A stretch of DNA of 64,000 nucleotides from CAILZL01 sp963791615. Its GTDB lineage: Bacteria; Pseudomonadota; Gammaproteobacteria; Steroidobacterales; Steroidobacteraceae. The notes beneath the pieces are model-generated. The model made no database searches. It was not told where the DNA came from and saw only the letters and a list, made by a program, of their open reading frames with translations. Both the position numbers and the translations under genes were made by a program. The DNA is taken from positions 62,001 through 126,000 of the forward strand of contig CAWBTE010000006.1 in assembly GCA_963791615.1 (NCBI GenBank), read 5' to 3'. Shown here piece after piece: positions 9,164 through 16,900 of the stretch (position 1 is the stretch's first letter; each line of letters begins with the position of its first letter).

Positions 9164-9871
9164 TTACTGTCCAGCACCATCGGACCCCACAGTTTCCGCA
9201 GTGGTATCAGCACGCACGTCCGCCACCACCCGTGAGTCGCCAGACTGTTCACTTACCAGCAGCCCCGTCAGCGTATTGCGGCGTCCCAACGGTGAAGAAA
9301 ACTCGCTATGCGCCACCACGTAGTTGGTCAGACGGGCAACCGGGATGGGTGTGCTTGGGGCGTTTGATCCCATCGGTACCGTGTAACTGTTGCCTGCACT
9401 GGCGGCATCCGGATCTGCAGGATTGGGCCGCTGTGCTGTCAGGGTGACGGGTTGCAGATCTTCCGCAGCCATGTTCACCGCCTCGCCGCCAGGCTGTCCA
9501 CGCAGAACCAGCACCGCAACCAGTGCGGCGCTGGCCGCAACGGCCAGACCCGCTGCCGGTTTCAGCCATTGCCCAAACGCACTCAACCGGCCCGCATTAC
9601 TGGCAGGCTTTTCGGCAAACTGATCCTGCTCCAGCACGGTGGCGATGCGTGCGGAAAAATCACGTGACAGGTTCGGCTGAGGCCCGGTTGAATTCACGGG
9701 ATTTCGCATGGCCTCACCCGCCAGCAGGTAACGAGCCATGGTCTGCTTCAGTTCCTGGTCCCTGACCAGACGACGCACCAGCAAATCTGTCTCGGCATTC
9801 GGCAACTCATCATCAATGAACGCAGACAACTGTGATTGCGGCGTTTCATTTGGTTGCATTGCATCGGTCAT
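9164..9871 (-). CDS. rseA: Anti-sigma-E factor RseA (MucA)
   Basis: RseA spans the inner membrane, holds sigma-E inactive in the cytoplasm and is degraded stepwise on envelope stress. The N-terminal 60 residues form the sigma-binding domain (LSAFIDDELPNAETDLLVRRL). A single hydrophobic segment lies at about residues 105-125. A periplasmic region of about 110 residues, rich in Ala, Pro and Thr, should bind RseB. Length (235 residues) is close to E. coli RseA (216). It lies directly between rpoE and rseB. An internal Met5 is an alternative start. Confidence 0.92.
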   Translation of the reverse strand: MTDAMQPNETPQSQLSAFIDDELPNAETDLLVRRLVRDQELKQTMARYLLAGEAMRNPVNSTGPQPNLSRDFSARIATVLEQDQFAEKPASNAGRLSAFGQWLKPAAGLAVAASAALVAVLVLRGQPGGEAVNMAAEDLQPVTLTAQRPNPADPDAASAGNSYTVPMGSNAPSTPIPVARLTNYVVAHSEFSSPLGRRNTLTGLLVSEQSGDSRVVADVRADTTAETVGSDGAGQ

Positions 9872-9927
9872 AAATTCAGCACTCTCGTTCCAGTGTATTC
9901 AGCCAGATAGCCAGCCAGTGATGTCGC

Positions 9928-10506
9928 CTAGTGATCCAGCAAGGGCCGCAGTTTCCTGTCAATCGCTTCGCGAGCACGAAATATACGTGATCGCACAGTC
10001 CCGACCGGACACTCCATGATTTCGGCGATCTCCTCGTACGACAGACCTTCCAGTTCGCGCAGCGTGATCGCCTCACGCAAATCATCCGGCAAATCCTGCA
10101 TCGCCTCGGTCACGGTGCTGCGAATCTCTTCGGTGAGCAACAAGCCCTCAGGCGTATCGCTCTCCTTGAGCAGCACCTGCGCTGCGTAGTCTTCCGGATC
10201 CTGCAGATCCAGGTTGTAGTCCACCAGACGCCTGCGACTGGACACCAGCACATTCTTGGCGGTATTCGCGGCAATGCGATACAGCCAGGTGTAGAAAGCA
10301 CTATCACCGCGAAATGACGCCAGGGCCCGGTATGCCTTGATGAACGTCTCCTGGGCGATGTCCTCCGCTTCGGCCGGATCGCGCACGTAACGGTTCACCA
10401 GCTTCAGCACCTTGTGCTGATACTTCAGCACCAGCAGGTTGAACGCTGCCCGGTCACCCCGTTGCACCATCTCCACCAGCTTGCTGTCACTGTCCTCCTC
10501 GCTCAT
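9928..10506 (-). CDS. rpoE: RNA polymerase sigma-E factor (RpoE/AlgU)
   Basis: This 192-residue ECF sigma factor directs transcription of envelope-stress genes. Region 2 contains YQHKVLKLVNRYVRDPAEAEDIAQETFIKAYRAL and the promoter-melting stretch FYTWLYRIAANTAKN. Region 4 contains the helix-turn-helix LEGLSYEEIAEIMECPVGTVRSRI. These closely match E. coli RpoE and Pseudomonas AlgU. The start ATG is preceded by AAGGAG. A sigma-E-type promoter lies 70-100 bp upstream, so the operon is probably autoregulated. The downstream genes rseA and rseB are its negative regulators. Confidence 0.97.
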   Translation of the reverse strand: MSEEDSDSKLVEMVQRGDRAAFNLLVLKYQHKVLKLVNRYVRDPAEAEDIAQETFIKAYRALASFRGDSAFYTWLYRIAANTAKNVLVSSRRRLVDYNLDLQDPEDYAAQVLLKESDTPEGLLLTEEIRSTVTEAMQDLPDDLREAITLRELEGLSYEEIAEIMECPVGTVRSRIFRAREAIDRKLRPLLDH

Positions 10507-10578
10507 GTCGTACCGACTCCTTGTGGAGCCCGGTGCGCAACGGCGCAACGGCATGAGGTAAAAAACACTGACCGGACA

Positions 10579-10605
10579 GTAGACATCGCGCTCCCGGCAA
10601 AGTTC
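10579..10605 (-). promoter_or_regulatory. Sigma-E-type promoter upstream of rpoE
   Basis: Read on the minus strand, GAACTT (10600-10605) is followed after exactly 16 bases by TCTAC (10579-10583). This closely matches the sigma-E consensus of a GGAACTT -35 element and a TCTGA/TCNAA -10 element at 16-17 bp. It is 73 bp upstream of the rpoE ATG. Autoregulation of rpoE by its own product is well established in E. coli and pseudomonads. The -10 element is one base from consensus. Confidence 0.7.
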
Positions 10606-10693
10606 GAACTGCAGCTGAACGATTGAGTAAAAATAGCAAAACCCCAAGGAATTTTCCCAATCCGATCACGTAATTCCACCCATGGCACGCCGT

Positions 10694-11173
10694 TCAATGA
10701 GCGGCGCCGACGCGGGGTTGCGCACGGCCCTCCAGAAACAGGCGCGTTCGCCACAGCTGCCATGCCCCTGGGGAAAGCTGGCTGCGCCAGATCAGCACAG
10801 GTGGTATGCCACGATCCGGTGCTTCAAACCGAAGGCACCACAACCAGGGGGTGATCCAGGACTGTGCTGACAATCTTGCTGCTTGAATATGACCATCCGC
10901 ATAGTGCAACAACCAGTCGCCCTGTTGCGACCACACCAGCCGGATCAGTCGCCGCGAAACCTGCCAGTAACCGGTGCTCCACAGCGTCATGACCAGCACC
11001 GCTGTGAAACCCGCGAACAATCCTGCCAGCATCCAGATCGGACTCTGCATCACTGCCGCAACCATCAGTCCTGCCAGCAGCAACAGCAAGACGATAACCA
11101 GCAGGATGGGCGCGCGACTGCCGGACAAAGCCGGCAGATCAAGCGCCAATACGGGTGAGCTGCTGGATGACAT
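10694..11173 (-). CDS. YgfX/CptA-like membrane protein downstream of sdhE
   Basis: The 159-residue protein has two adjacent hydrophobic segments near the N-terminus (about residues 19-37 and 44-62) followed by a hydrophilic domain with conserved tryptophans (LWSTGYWQVSRR, PGAWQLWRTRLF). This is the layout of YgfX (CptA), which is encoded with SdhE in E. coli and has been described as a toxin affecting MreB and FtsZ. The resemblance is in topology and position rather than strong identity. The ATG at 11173 lies within the end of sdhE (35-bp overlap). A TTG at 11149 is another option. Confidence 0.7.
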   Translation of the reverse strand: MSSSSSPVLALDLPALSGSRAPILLVIVLLLLLAGLMVAAVMQSPIWMLAGLFAGFTAVLVMTLWSTGYWQVSRRLIRLVWSQQGDWLLHYADGHIQAARLSAQSWITPWLWCLRFEAPDRGIPPVLIWRSQLSPGAWQLWRTRLFLEGRAQPRVGAAH

Positions 11174-11399
11174 CGGCAATTTCGGGTTGATCGGGCGTTG
11201 CAGCGCCAGTGAGATAGGCAAGGATCACCGGATCCTGCAATTCCAGTAGCGCTGCAAATGACTGCTGTTGAGTCGGGGTAGCATGAGGATAGTGCTCTTC
11301 AAAATAGCGCATCAGCAACACGTCCAGCTCACGCATGCCGCGCCGGCAATGCCAGCGCATACGAGCCAGATAGATGGGATCAGGCGCGGCGGCAGTCAT
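11139..11399 (-). CDS. sdhE: FAD assembly factor SdhE
   Basis: SdhE (SdhAF2 in mitochondria) promotes covalent attachment of FAD to SdhA and FrdA. The 86-residue protein carries the defining RGxxE motif as RRGMRELD near residues 19-26. It is followed by the conserved pattern LLMRYFEEHYPHAT and a late FAALLELQDPVILAYL. The chosen ATG at 11399 is 5 bp after the sdhB stop. An ATG 24 bp further upstream would overlap sdhB. Its position right after sdhCDAB fits its role. Confidence 0.95.
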   Translation of the reverse strand: MTAAAPDPIYLARMRWHCRRGMRELDVLLMRYFEEHYPHATPTQQQSFAALLELQDPVILAYLTGAATPDQPEIADVIQQLTRIGA

Positions 11400-11403
11400 C
11401 GTG

Positions 11404-12189
11404 TCAATGTTGGCGCTCGGCAATCTTGCGCTTGATTTCAGCGATGGCGCGCGCCGGGTTCAGATCCTTGGGGCAGGCCTCGGTGCAATTCATGATGGTG
11501 TGGCAACGATACAGCTTGAACGGATCTTCCAGCTCATCCAGACGTTCGCCAGTAGCCTCATCGCGAGTGTCGATGATCCAGCGATAGGCGGCCAGCAACG
11601 CCGCCGGCCCAAGGTAGCGATCGCTGTTCCACCAGTAGCTGGGGCATGAAGTCGAGCAGCAGGCGCATAGAATGCAGGCCGAGGGACGATCAATTTTTTC
11701 CTGATCTTCCTTGGACTGCAAACGCTCCTGATCGGGTGGCGCGGGGGTGCGGGTCTGCAACCAGGGCTTTACCGATGCGTACTGCGCATAGAAGTTGGTC
11801 AGGTCCGGCACCAGATCCTTGATCACCGGCATATGCGGCAACGGATAGATTTTTACATCACCCTTGATCTCATCGCAGGACTTGATGCATGCCAGCGTAT
11901 TCACGCCATCGATGTTCATGGCGCATGAGCCACAGATGCCTTCGCGGCAGGAACGACGGAAGGTCAGCGACGGATCAACCTCATTCTTGATCTTGATCAG
12001 CGCATCCAGAACCATCGGGCCGCAATTGCCCATATCGACTTCGTAAGTATCGACACGCGGCTTTTCCTTCGTTTCCGGATCAAAACGATAGATGCGGAAA
12101 TTGCGAACGTCCTTGGCGCCGGCCGGCGCTTTGTGCACCTTGCCGTTCTTGTTGACTACCGAGTTTGCCGGAAGGCTGAATTGGGCCAT
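11404..12189 (-). CDS. sdhB: Succinate dehydrogenase iron-sulfur subunit
   Basis: SdhB passes electrons from the SdhA flavin to ubiquinone through three iron-sulfur clusters at the cytoplasmic face of the membrane. The 2Fe-2S cluster ligands are in SCREGICGSCAMNIDG. The 4Fe-4S and 3Fe-4S ligands are in CILCACCSTSCPSYW and CHTIMNCTEACPKDLNP. The 261-residue sequence, with the blocks NCGPMVLDALIKIKNEVDPS and VIKDLVPDLTNFYAQY, resembles the alphaproteobacterial and mitochondrial type more than the shorter E. coli type. That judgement is by eye. It lies between sdhA and sdhE. Confidence 0.97.
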   Translation of the reverse strand: MAQFSLPANSVVNKNGKVHKAPAGAKDVRNFRIYRFDPETKEKPRVDTYEVDMGNCGPMVLDALIKIKNEVDPSLTFRRSCREGICGSCAMNIDGVNTLACIKSCDEIKGDVKIYPLPHMPVIKDLVPDLTNFYAQYASVKPWLQTRTPAPPDQERLQSKEDQEKIDRPSACILCACCSTSCPSYWWNSDRYLGPAALLAAYRWIIDTRDEATGERLDELEDPFKLYRCHTIMNCTEACPKDLNPARAIAEIKRKIAERQH

Positions 12190-12219
12190 CGCGAGTACCT
12201 GTCTCTTGTATCAGTTGGG

Positions 12220-14004
12220 CTAGTAGACGCGCGCCTTGGGCGGCACCACTTCCACATCGTTGGTCAGGGTGTACATGTGCACCGGGCGTGCATCCAGGGA
12301 CACGCTGCCCTTGGCATCCACCCAAGCCAGCGTGTGCTGCATCCAGTTCACATCATCGCGATTCGGGAAGTCTTCACGAGCATGGGCACCACGGCTTTCC
12401 TTGCGGTTGAGCGCCGAGTTAATCGTTGCAGTGGCCTGTCCCAGCAGGTTGTCGAGTTCCAGCGTTTCTACCAGATCGGTGTTCCACACCAGACCACGAT
12501 CACTGACACCCACATCGCTGAATGAGTTGAGCACGCCGTTCAACTTGTCCACGCCTTCCTGCAAGGAATCGCCGGTGCGGAACACGGCTGCATGATTCTG
12601 CATTACACGCTGCATATTCAGGCGTACCTCGGCGGTCTTGAGACTGCCCTTGGCATTGCGATAACGGTCAATACGGCTGATCGCCAGGTCACCAGCATCG
12701 GTAGCCAATGGCTTGTGACGCTTGCCGGGTTTGACCACTTCAGCGCAATGCCGTGCGGCCTCGCGACCGAAGATCACCAGATCGAGCAGCGAGTTGGAGC
12801 CCAGACGATTCGCTCCATGTACGGACACACAAGCCGCTTCACCCACGGCCATCAAGCCGGGCACCACGGAATCCGGATTGCCGTCGCGCTTGGTGACTAC
12901 TTCGCCATGAATGTTGGTGGGAATGCCGCCCATGTTGTAATGCACTGTCGGTAGCACGGGAATCGGTTGCCTGGTGACATCGACACCGGCGAAGATTTTC
13001 GCGGTTTCGGAAATGCCCGGCAGCTTCTCGTACAACTCTTTAGCGCCGATATGCTCCAAGTGCAGGAAGATATGATCCTTGTGCTGGCCGACGCCACGAC
13101 CTTCGCGAATTTCGATGGTCATGGCGCGACTCACCACATCGCGCGAGGCGAGATTCTTGGCCGTCGGTGCATAGCGTTCCATGAAGGCCTCGCCCTGCGA
13201 GTTACGCAGAATGCCGCCCTCGCCGCGTGCGCCTTCAGTAATCAGACAGCCGGAGCCATAAATGCCAGTGGGATGGAATTGCACGAACTCCATGTCCTGC
13301 ATGGGCAGGCCGGCGCGCAACACCATGCCGCCGCCATCACCAGTACAGGTATGCGCCGATGTGCAGGAAAAATAAGCGCGGCCATAACCACCGGTAGCCA
13401 ATATCACCATATGTGCGCGGAAGCGGTGAATTTGGCCGGTGGACATATCGATGGCGACCACGCCCCGGCATTCGCCATTTTCCATGATCAGATCGACCGC
13501 AAAATATTCAATGAAAAATTGCGCTTCGTGCTTGAGCGCCTGCTGATACAAGGTATGCAGCATGGCGTGACCGGTACGATCCGCCGCTGCGCAGGTACGT
13601 TGTGCCGTGCCCTTGCCATAGTGGGTGGTCATACCACCGAACGGGCGCTGATAAATCTTGCCCGCTTCGGTACGCGAGAACGGCAGGCCGTAGTGTTCGA
13701 GTTCGAGAATGGCTTGCGGCGCTTCTTTGCACATGAACTCGATGGCGTCCTGATCGCCCAGCCAGTCCGAACCCTTGATGGTGTCGTACATATGCCAGCG
13801 CCAGTCGTCATCACCCATGTTGCCCAGTGCGGCGGAAATACCGCCCTGTGCCGCCACGGTATGGCTGCGGGTCGGAAACACCTTGGTGATATTGGCAACG
13901 GACAACCCTGAGTTGGCCAGACCAAACGTCGCGCGCAGGCCGGCGCCACCAGCACCGACTACAACCACGTCATAACTGTGATCTACAAATTCATAGGCAC
14001 TCAT
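12220..14004 (-). CDS. sdhA: Succinate dehydrogenase flavoprotein subunit
   Basis: SdhA oxidises succinate to fumarate using covalently bound FAD. The dinucleotide fold is DVVVVGAGGAGLRA near the N-terminus. The FAD-linking histidine lies in TRSHTVAAQGG, and the active-site region includes HYNMGGIPTN and HGANRLGSNSLLDL. The ATG at 14004 overlaps the sdhD stop by one base (TGATG). The 594-residue length is typical for the alphaproteobacterial/mitochondrial type. It should need the neighbouring SdhE for flavinylation. Confidence 0.98.
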   Translation of the reverse strand: MSAYEFVDHSYDVVVVGAGGAGLRATFGLANSGLSVANITKVFPTRSHTVAAQGGISAALGNMGDDDWRWHMYDTIKGSDWLGDQDAIEFMCKEAPQAILELEHYGLPFSRTEAGKIYQRPFGGMTTHYGKGTAQRTCAAADRTGHAMLHTLYQQALKHEAQFFIEYFAVDLIMENGECRGVVAIDMSTGQIHRFRAHMVILATGGYGRAYFSCTSAHTCTGDGGGMVLRAGLPMQDMEFVQFHPTGIYGSGCLITEGARGEGGILRNSQGEAFMERYAPTAKNLASRDVVSRAMTIEIREGRGVGQHKDHIFLHLEHIGAKELYEKLPGISETAKIFAGVDVTRQPIPVLPTVHYNMGGIPTNIHGEVVTKRDGNPDSVVPGLMAVGEAACVSVHGANRLGSNSLLDLVIFGREAARHCAEVVKPGKRHKPLATDAGDLAISRIDRYRNAKGSLKTAEVRLNMQRVMQNHAAVFRTGDSLQEGVDKLNGVLNSFSDVGVSDRGLVWNTDLVETLELDNLLGQATATINSALNRKESRGAHAREDFPNRDDVNWMQHTLAWVDAKGSVSLDARPVHMYTLTNDVEVVPPKARVY

Positions 14005-14402
14005 CAACCATTCCCCGCCACATGTCCAAGTAGAGCCACGCGCAACACGGAGAACACACCGAGCACGCCCAACAACAACAAGCCGAAATTGATCACCAGC
14101 ATGACCAGCATCCGTGTGTTCTTGCTGGGTACATAGTCTTCAATGACTACTTGCAGACCGAGCTGCGCGTGATAGGCCAGCGTCACCACCAGCAGGCTCA
14201 GCAGCACCGTATTCAGCGGCGTACTCATCCAGTGCGTGACGTTCACATAGCCCAGATCACCCAGCGCAATCAGTGACAACAGGAACCACGGCGCCAGCAG
14301 CACCAGCCCCACCGCTGACACCCGCTGCGCCCACCAGTGACCAGCACCCTCCTTCGCTGCGCCCATGCCCAGCGCCTTACCGAGAGGACTACGCAGGCTC
14401 AT
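14004..14402 (-). CDS. sdhD: Succinate dehydrogenase membrane anchor subunit SdhD
   Basis: This 132-residue protein has three hydrophobic helices and the sequence GAGHWWAQRVSAVGLVLL near its N-terminus. AYHAQLGLQVVIEDYV follows, with the heme-region histidine and the conserved aspartate-tyrosine. It anchors SdhAB to the inner membrane and forms the ubiquinone site with SdhC. The ATG at 14402 overlaps the sdhC stop by 4 bp. It is the alpha-type of SdhD (with the HWWAQR/Q block), matching the type of SdhA and SdhB here. Confidence 0.93.
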   Translation of the reverse strand: MSLRSPLGKALGMGAAKEGAGHWWAQRVSAVGLVLLAPWFLLSLIALGDLGYVNVTHWMSTPLNTVLLSLLVVTLAYHAQLGLQVVIEDYVPSKNTRMLVMLVINFGLLLLGVLGVFSVLRVALLGHVAGNG

Positions 14403-14812
14403 GCCGCACCTCCAGTGACGGTGGTAGCGGTAATGCGGGTAGCGATGCACCACCAGGTCAACGCGGTCAACACCAGCGCGGTAATGAATACCAGCGTGCC
14501 TGTCTTGCGCGCGATAGCTTTCTCGAAGCCATAACCCAGGTCCCAGCCCAGATGCCGGATGCCGTTCAGCAGGTGATAGTAGAAAGCCAGCAGCCAGGCA
14601 AACATCGCGACCTTGGCAACAGGGGCAGAGAGACATTGCAAGGCAACGTCATACGACTCATTGCCAGCAGCTGCCGCCGCCAGCCAGTACACCAGCAAGA
14701 TGATGCCCACCGCCATGAATACACCCGACAGTCGATGCAGGATCGACAGCGTGTTGGTGTACTGCCAGCGATAGTGCATGAACGGTGACAAGGGCCGTTC
14801 GTGTTGTGTCAT
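14399..14812 (-). CDS. sdhC: Succinate dehydrogenase cytochrome b556 subunit SdhC
   Basis: SdhC is the larger membrane subunit that binds heme b and quinone. The 137-residue protein begins with ERPLSPFMHYRWQYTNTLSI and the signature SILHRLSGVFMAVG. It contains YYHLLNGIRHLGWDLGYGF, where the first histidine is the expected heme ligand. Three hydrophobic helices are present. The ATG at 14812 is preceded by GAGG about nine bases away. It follows a small DUF1674 gene by 105 bp. Confidence 0.95.
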   Translation of the reverse strand: MTQHERPLSPFMHYRWQYTNTLSILHRLSGVFMAVGIILLVYWLAAAAAGNESYDVALQCLSAPVAKVAMFAWLLAFYYHLLNGIRHLGWDLGYGFEKAIARKTGTLVFITALVLTALTWWCIATRITATTVTGGAA

Positions 14813-14917
14813 ATGAATAACCTCAGCCTGAACTTGCATCGCGCTCGGCGACTCCGAAAGCAATGCGCACGATTACAGAAGGACTGGCGACGTTGCCAGG
14901 CCGGAGAACATCGAAAC

Positions 14918-15136
14918 TCAGAAATCGATACAGCGGCCCGACTTCTCCCAGTCTCCGAACCGGGTGGGTTCGGGACCGTCACGTCCACCGATTTCAACCG
15001 GCTCTGTAATTGGCGTCACGGGTGAGTCGGCGGCGCACGATTCGGTGTTTTGGGTACTGGATTGAGCTGTGACGCCATGAGTGTCGGCAACCTCGGGAGG
15101 CGCGACAAGACTTGTATTAGTTGGGGCTTGCTGCAT
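14918..15136 (-). CDS. DUF1674 protein, SdhAF4-type succinate dehydrogenase assembly factor
   Basis: A 72-residue protein whose C-terminal 25 residues are the DUF1674 signature: EIGGRDGPEPTRFGDWEKSG, then RCIDF at the very end. In eukaryotes the family member SDHAF4 binds flavinylated SdhA and helps it join SdhB. Bacterial members are mostly alphaproteobacterial and unstudied. The first 45 residues are low-complexity and variable, as in relatives. I chose the ATG at 15136. The frame stays open further upstream without an ATG, and no good ribosome site is visible. Its place, co-directional and 105 bp before sdhC, strongly suggests a role in this complex. Confidence 0.85.
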   Translation of the reverse strand: MQQAPTNTSLVAPPEVADTHGVTAQSSTQNTESCAADSPVTPITEPVEIGGRDGPEPTRFGDWEKSGRCIDF

Positions 15137-15293
15137 GGCCGCATAGTCTGCCAGAAACCCTATCAAGTTGAAAACGAAAGCAAGGGCAATCCACGCTTTA
15201 ACGTGCTCAAATATGCAGGCTCCATGCGGGCAACTCAGTTGAAATTGCTCCGAAGCATGCTGCCTCCCTCGTTTCTTGTCCTGGCGTTTCCCG

Positions 15294-16181
15294 ATGCACC
15301 CCCTACACAGCCTCGCTCCGCTACGCTTCACTGGCCCGGATGCCCGCAGCTTTCTGCAAGGGCAACTCACCCAGGATATGGACTCGTTGACACCCAATAC
15401 CGCGCTGCTGGCCAGCTGCAATTCATCACAAGGGCGCGTTCAGGCCGTACTGCGCCTGATCCAGCGCCAGGACGAAATACTGGCGCTGCTGCCCCGCCCT
15501 CTGATCGATGTGACGCTTCACCGCCTACGTAAATATGTACTGCGGGCCAAGCTCGGCATTGAAGACACGCACGAATCGTTGCGTATTTATTCAGCAGACC
15601 GTGACGATCTGGCTCGTGAAGGCTGGACAGAACCCTCGATTGACTGCACCCATGTTCAAAATGGCAATACCAGTATCCTGCGCTGGTCAGATGGGCCAGC
15701 GCCCAGATTTCTGGTGATCCGGCCGAGTTCAACCGAAACCGGCCTGCCCGAAGCTAACCGCCCCGAAGCTGAACAGGCTTGGCAGCTTGCCGATATCCGC
15801 GCCGGCTTGCCGCAAGTCTTCCCGGAAACACACGAGCGGTTTGTCGCACAGATGCTGAATCTGGATGTGCTGAACGGCATCAGCTTCAACAAAGGCTGCT
15901 ATACAGGTCAGGAAATCATCGCCCGCGCGCATTTTCGCGGCACGGTCAAACGCCGCATGTTCCGCCTGCGGGCAGCCTGTCCGGCGCCCACGCCGGGTGC
16001 GCGAATCGTCAACGGCGGTGAACACGCCGGCGACGTAGTGATCGCCGCCAATACCGAAACGGGCTGCGAACTGCTGGCGGTTCTGAGTCTCGCCCAGAGC
16101 AGCTTGCCCCTGAGCCTGGAGACCAATGGCACCGCGCTGGATTTGTTGTCGCTGCCTTACGAAATACCGACACTTTCCTGA
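15294..16181 (+). CDS. ygfZ: tRNA-modifying / iron-sulfur maturation protein YgfZ
   Basis: YgfZ is a folate-binding protein of the GcvT fold that supports the assembly or repair of iron-sulfur enzymes such as MiaB. The 295-residue protein has the family hallmark NKGCYTGQEIIARAHFRG, with the essential cysteine in KGCYTGQE. The N-terminal DARSFLQGQLTQDM is also typical. I use the ATG at 15294 (MHPLHSL). The frame is open to a TTG at 15276. It is transcribed divergently from the succinate dehydrogenase operon, itself rich in iron-sulfur clusters. Confidence 0.93.
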   Translation: MHPLHSLAPLRFTGPDARSFLQGQLTQDMDSLTPNTALLASCNSSQGRVQAVLRLIQRQDEILALLPRPLIDVTLHRLRKYVLRAKLGIEDTHESLRIYSADRDDLAREGWTEPSIDCTHVQNGNTSILRWSDGPAPRFLVIRPSSTETGLPEANRPEAEQAWQLADIRAGLPQVFPETHERFVAQMLNLDVLNGISFNKGCYTGQEIIARAHFRGTVKRRMFRLRAACPAPTPGARIVNGGEHAGDVVIAANTETGCELLAVLSLAQSSLPLSLETNGTALDLLSLPYEIPTLS

Positions 16182-16234
16182 TCGCCCAAGTGATGGCCCT
16201 TCGTGGCACCGGGGGAGTCACCCGAAAATAATGC

Positions 16235-16263
16235 TTGCCTGATTCGATGTAATTAGATATATC
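16235..16263 (+). promoter_or_regulatory. Candidate sigma-70 promoter of the yqjI-like gene
   Basis: TTGCCT (16235-16240) and TATATC (16258-16263) are 17 bp apart and precede the PadR-family start codon at 16298 by 34 bp. The -10 element lies inside the first of two palindromes that look like repressor sites. Binding there would block the promoter, which fits autorepression. The -35 matches consensus at four positions. Confidence 0.45.
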
Positions 16264-16285
16264 TATTTACGTCTAGATATATCTT
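16254..16285 (+). promoter_or_regulatory. Tandem palindromic operator for the PadR/YqjI-like repressor
   Basis: A perfect 12-bp palindrome TAGATATATCTA (16254-16265) is followed by a near-copy TAGATATATCTT (16274-16285). The start-to-start distance of 20 bp is about two helical turns, which places both sites on the same face of the DNA. They lie just upstream of a PadR-family gene. Autoregulation by such proteins is common, so these are the likely operator sites. Confidence 0.7.
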
Positions 16286-16297
16286 AATTGGAGAATT

Positions 16298-16900
16298 ATG
16301 CCTCGATACAAATCCTTTACCTCCCCCACCAGCGGCGGTTCCGATGAATTCAGCGAACGCGGTTCGCGCGGTCGTGGTCACGGCCGGCATGGCCGGGGTG
16401 GTCATTCCGGCGGCGGCCACGGTGGTCGAAGCGGCCGCATGTTTGAACATGGCCGTCTGCGGCTGGTGCTGCTGCAACTGATCGCCGCCAAACCTGCCCA
16501 CGGTTACGAACTGATCAAAGCCGTTGAAGACAAGACCGGTGGCGCGTACAGCCCCAGTCCCGGCGTCATCTATCCCACGCTCACCTTGCTGGAAGAACTG
16601 GGCTACATCAGCGTCGAAGCCAGCGAAGGCAGCCGCAAGCTGTACGCCATCACCACGACTGGCCAGCAACATCTGAGTGAACAACAGCCGGCACTGGCTG
16701 AAATGTCGCGCCGCTTTGACAGCCAGCAACCTCATCGCAGTGATGTACCCCTGCCGATTCTGCGCGGCATGGAAAATCTCAAGATGGCATTGCGCCTGCG
16801 CCTGCAACAAGGCGAGATCAGCACCGGGACGGCGCGCGCCATAGCCGCCGCGCTGGATCAGGCCACTCAAAACATTGAACAACTTCAGGAACCGAAATAA
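16298..16900 (+). CDS. PadR-family metal-responsive repressor, YqjI-like
   Basis: The 200-residue protein has a Gly/His/Arg-rich N-terminus (about residues 18-46) and a PadR winged helix from about residue 48, with LRLVLLQLIAAKPAHGYELI and SPGVIYPTLTLLEELGYI. The C-terminal dimer helix follows. E. coli YqjI has the same plan, with a His/Gly/Cys-rich nickel-binding extension, and represses the neighbouring ferric reductase gene yqjH. The extension here has histidines but no cysteines, so metal preference may differ. A GGAG site precedes the ATG by four bases. The stop overlaps the next gene (TAATG). Confidence 0.88.
   Translation: MPRYKSFTSPTSGGSDEFSERGSRGRGHGRHGRGGHSGGGHGGRSGRMFEHGRLRLVLLQLIAAKPAHGYELIKAVEDKTGGAYSPSPGVIYPTLTLLEELGYISVEASEGSRKLYAITTTGQQHLSEQQPALAEMSRRFDSQQPHRSDVPLPILRGMENLKMALRLRLQQGEISTGTARAIAAALDQATQNIEQLQEPK

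Noticed and set aside
12967..13911. Long open frame (314 codons) on the plus strand opposite sdhA
   Set aside because: It lies wholly within sdhA, its translation has no family resemblance and is rich in His, Gln and Ala as expected for antisense of a GC-rich gene.
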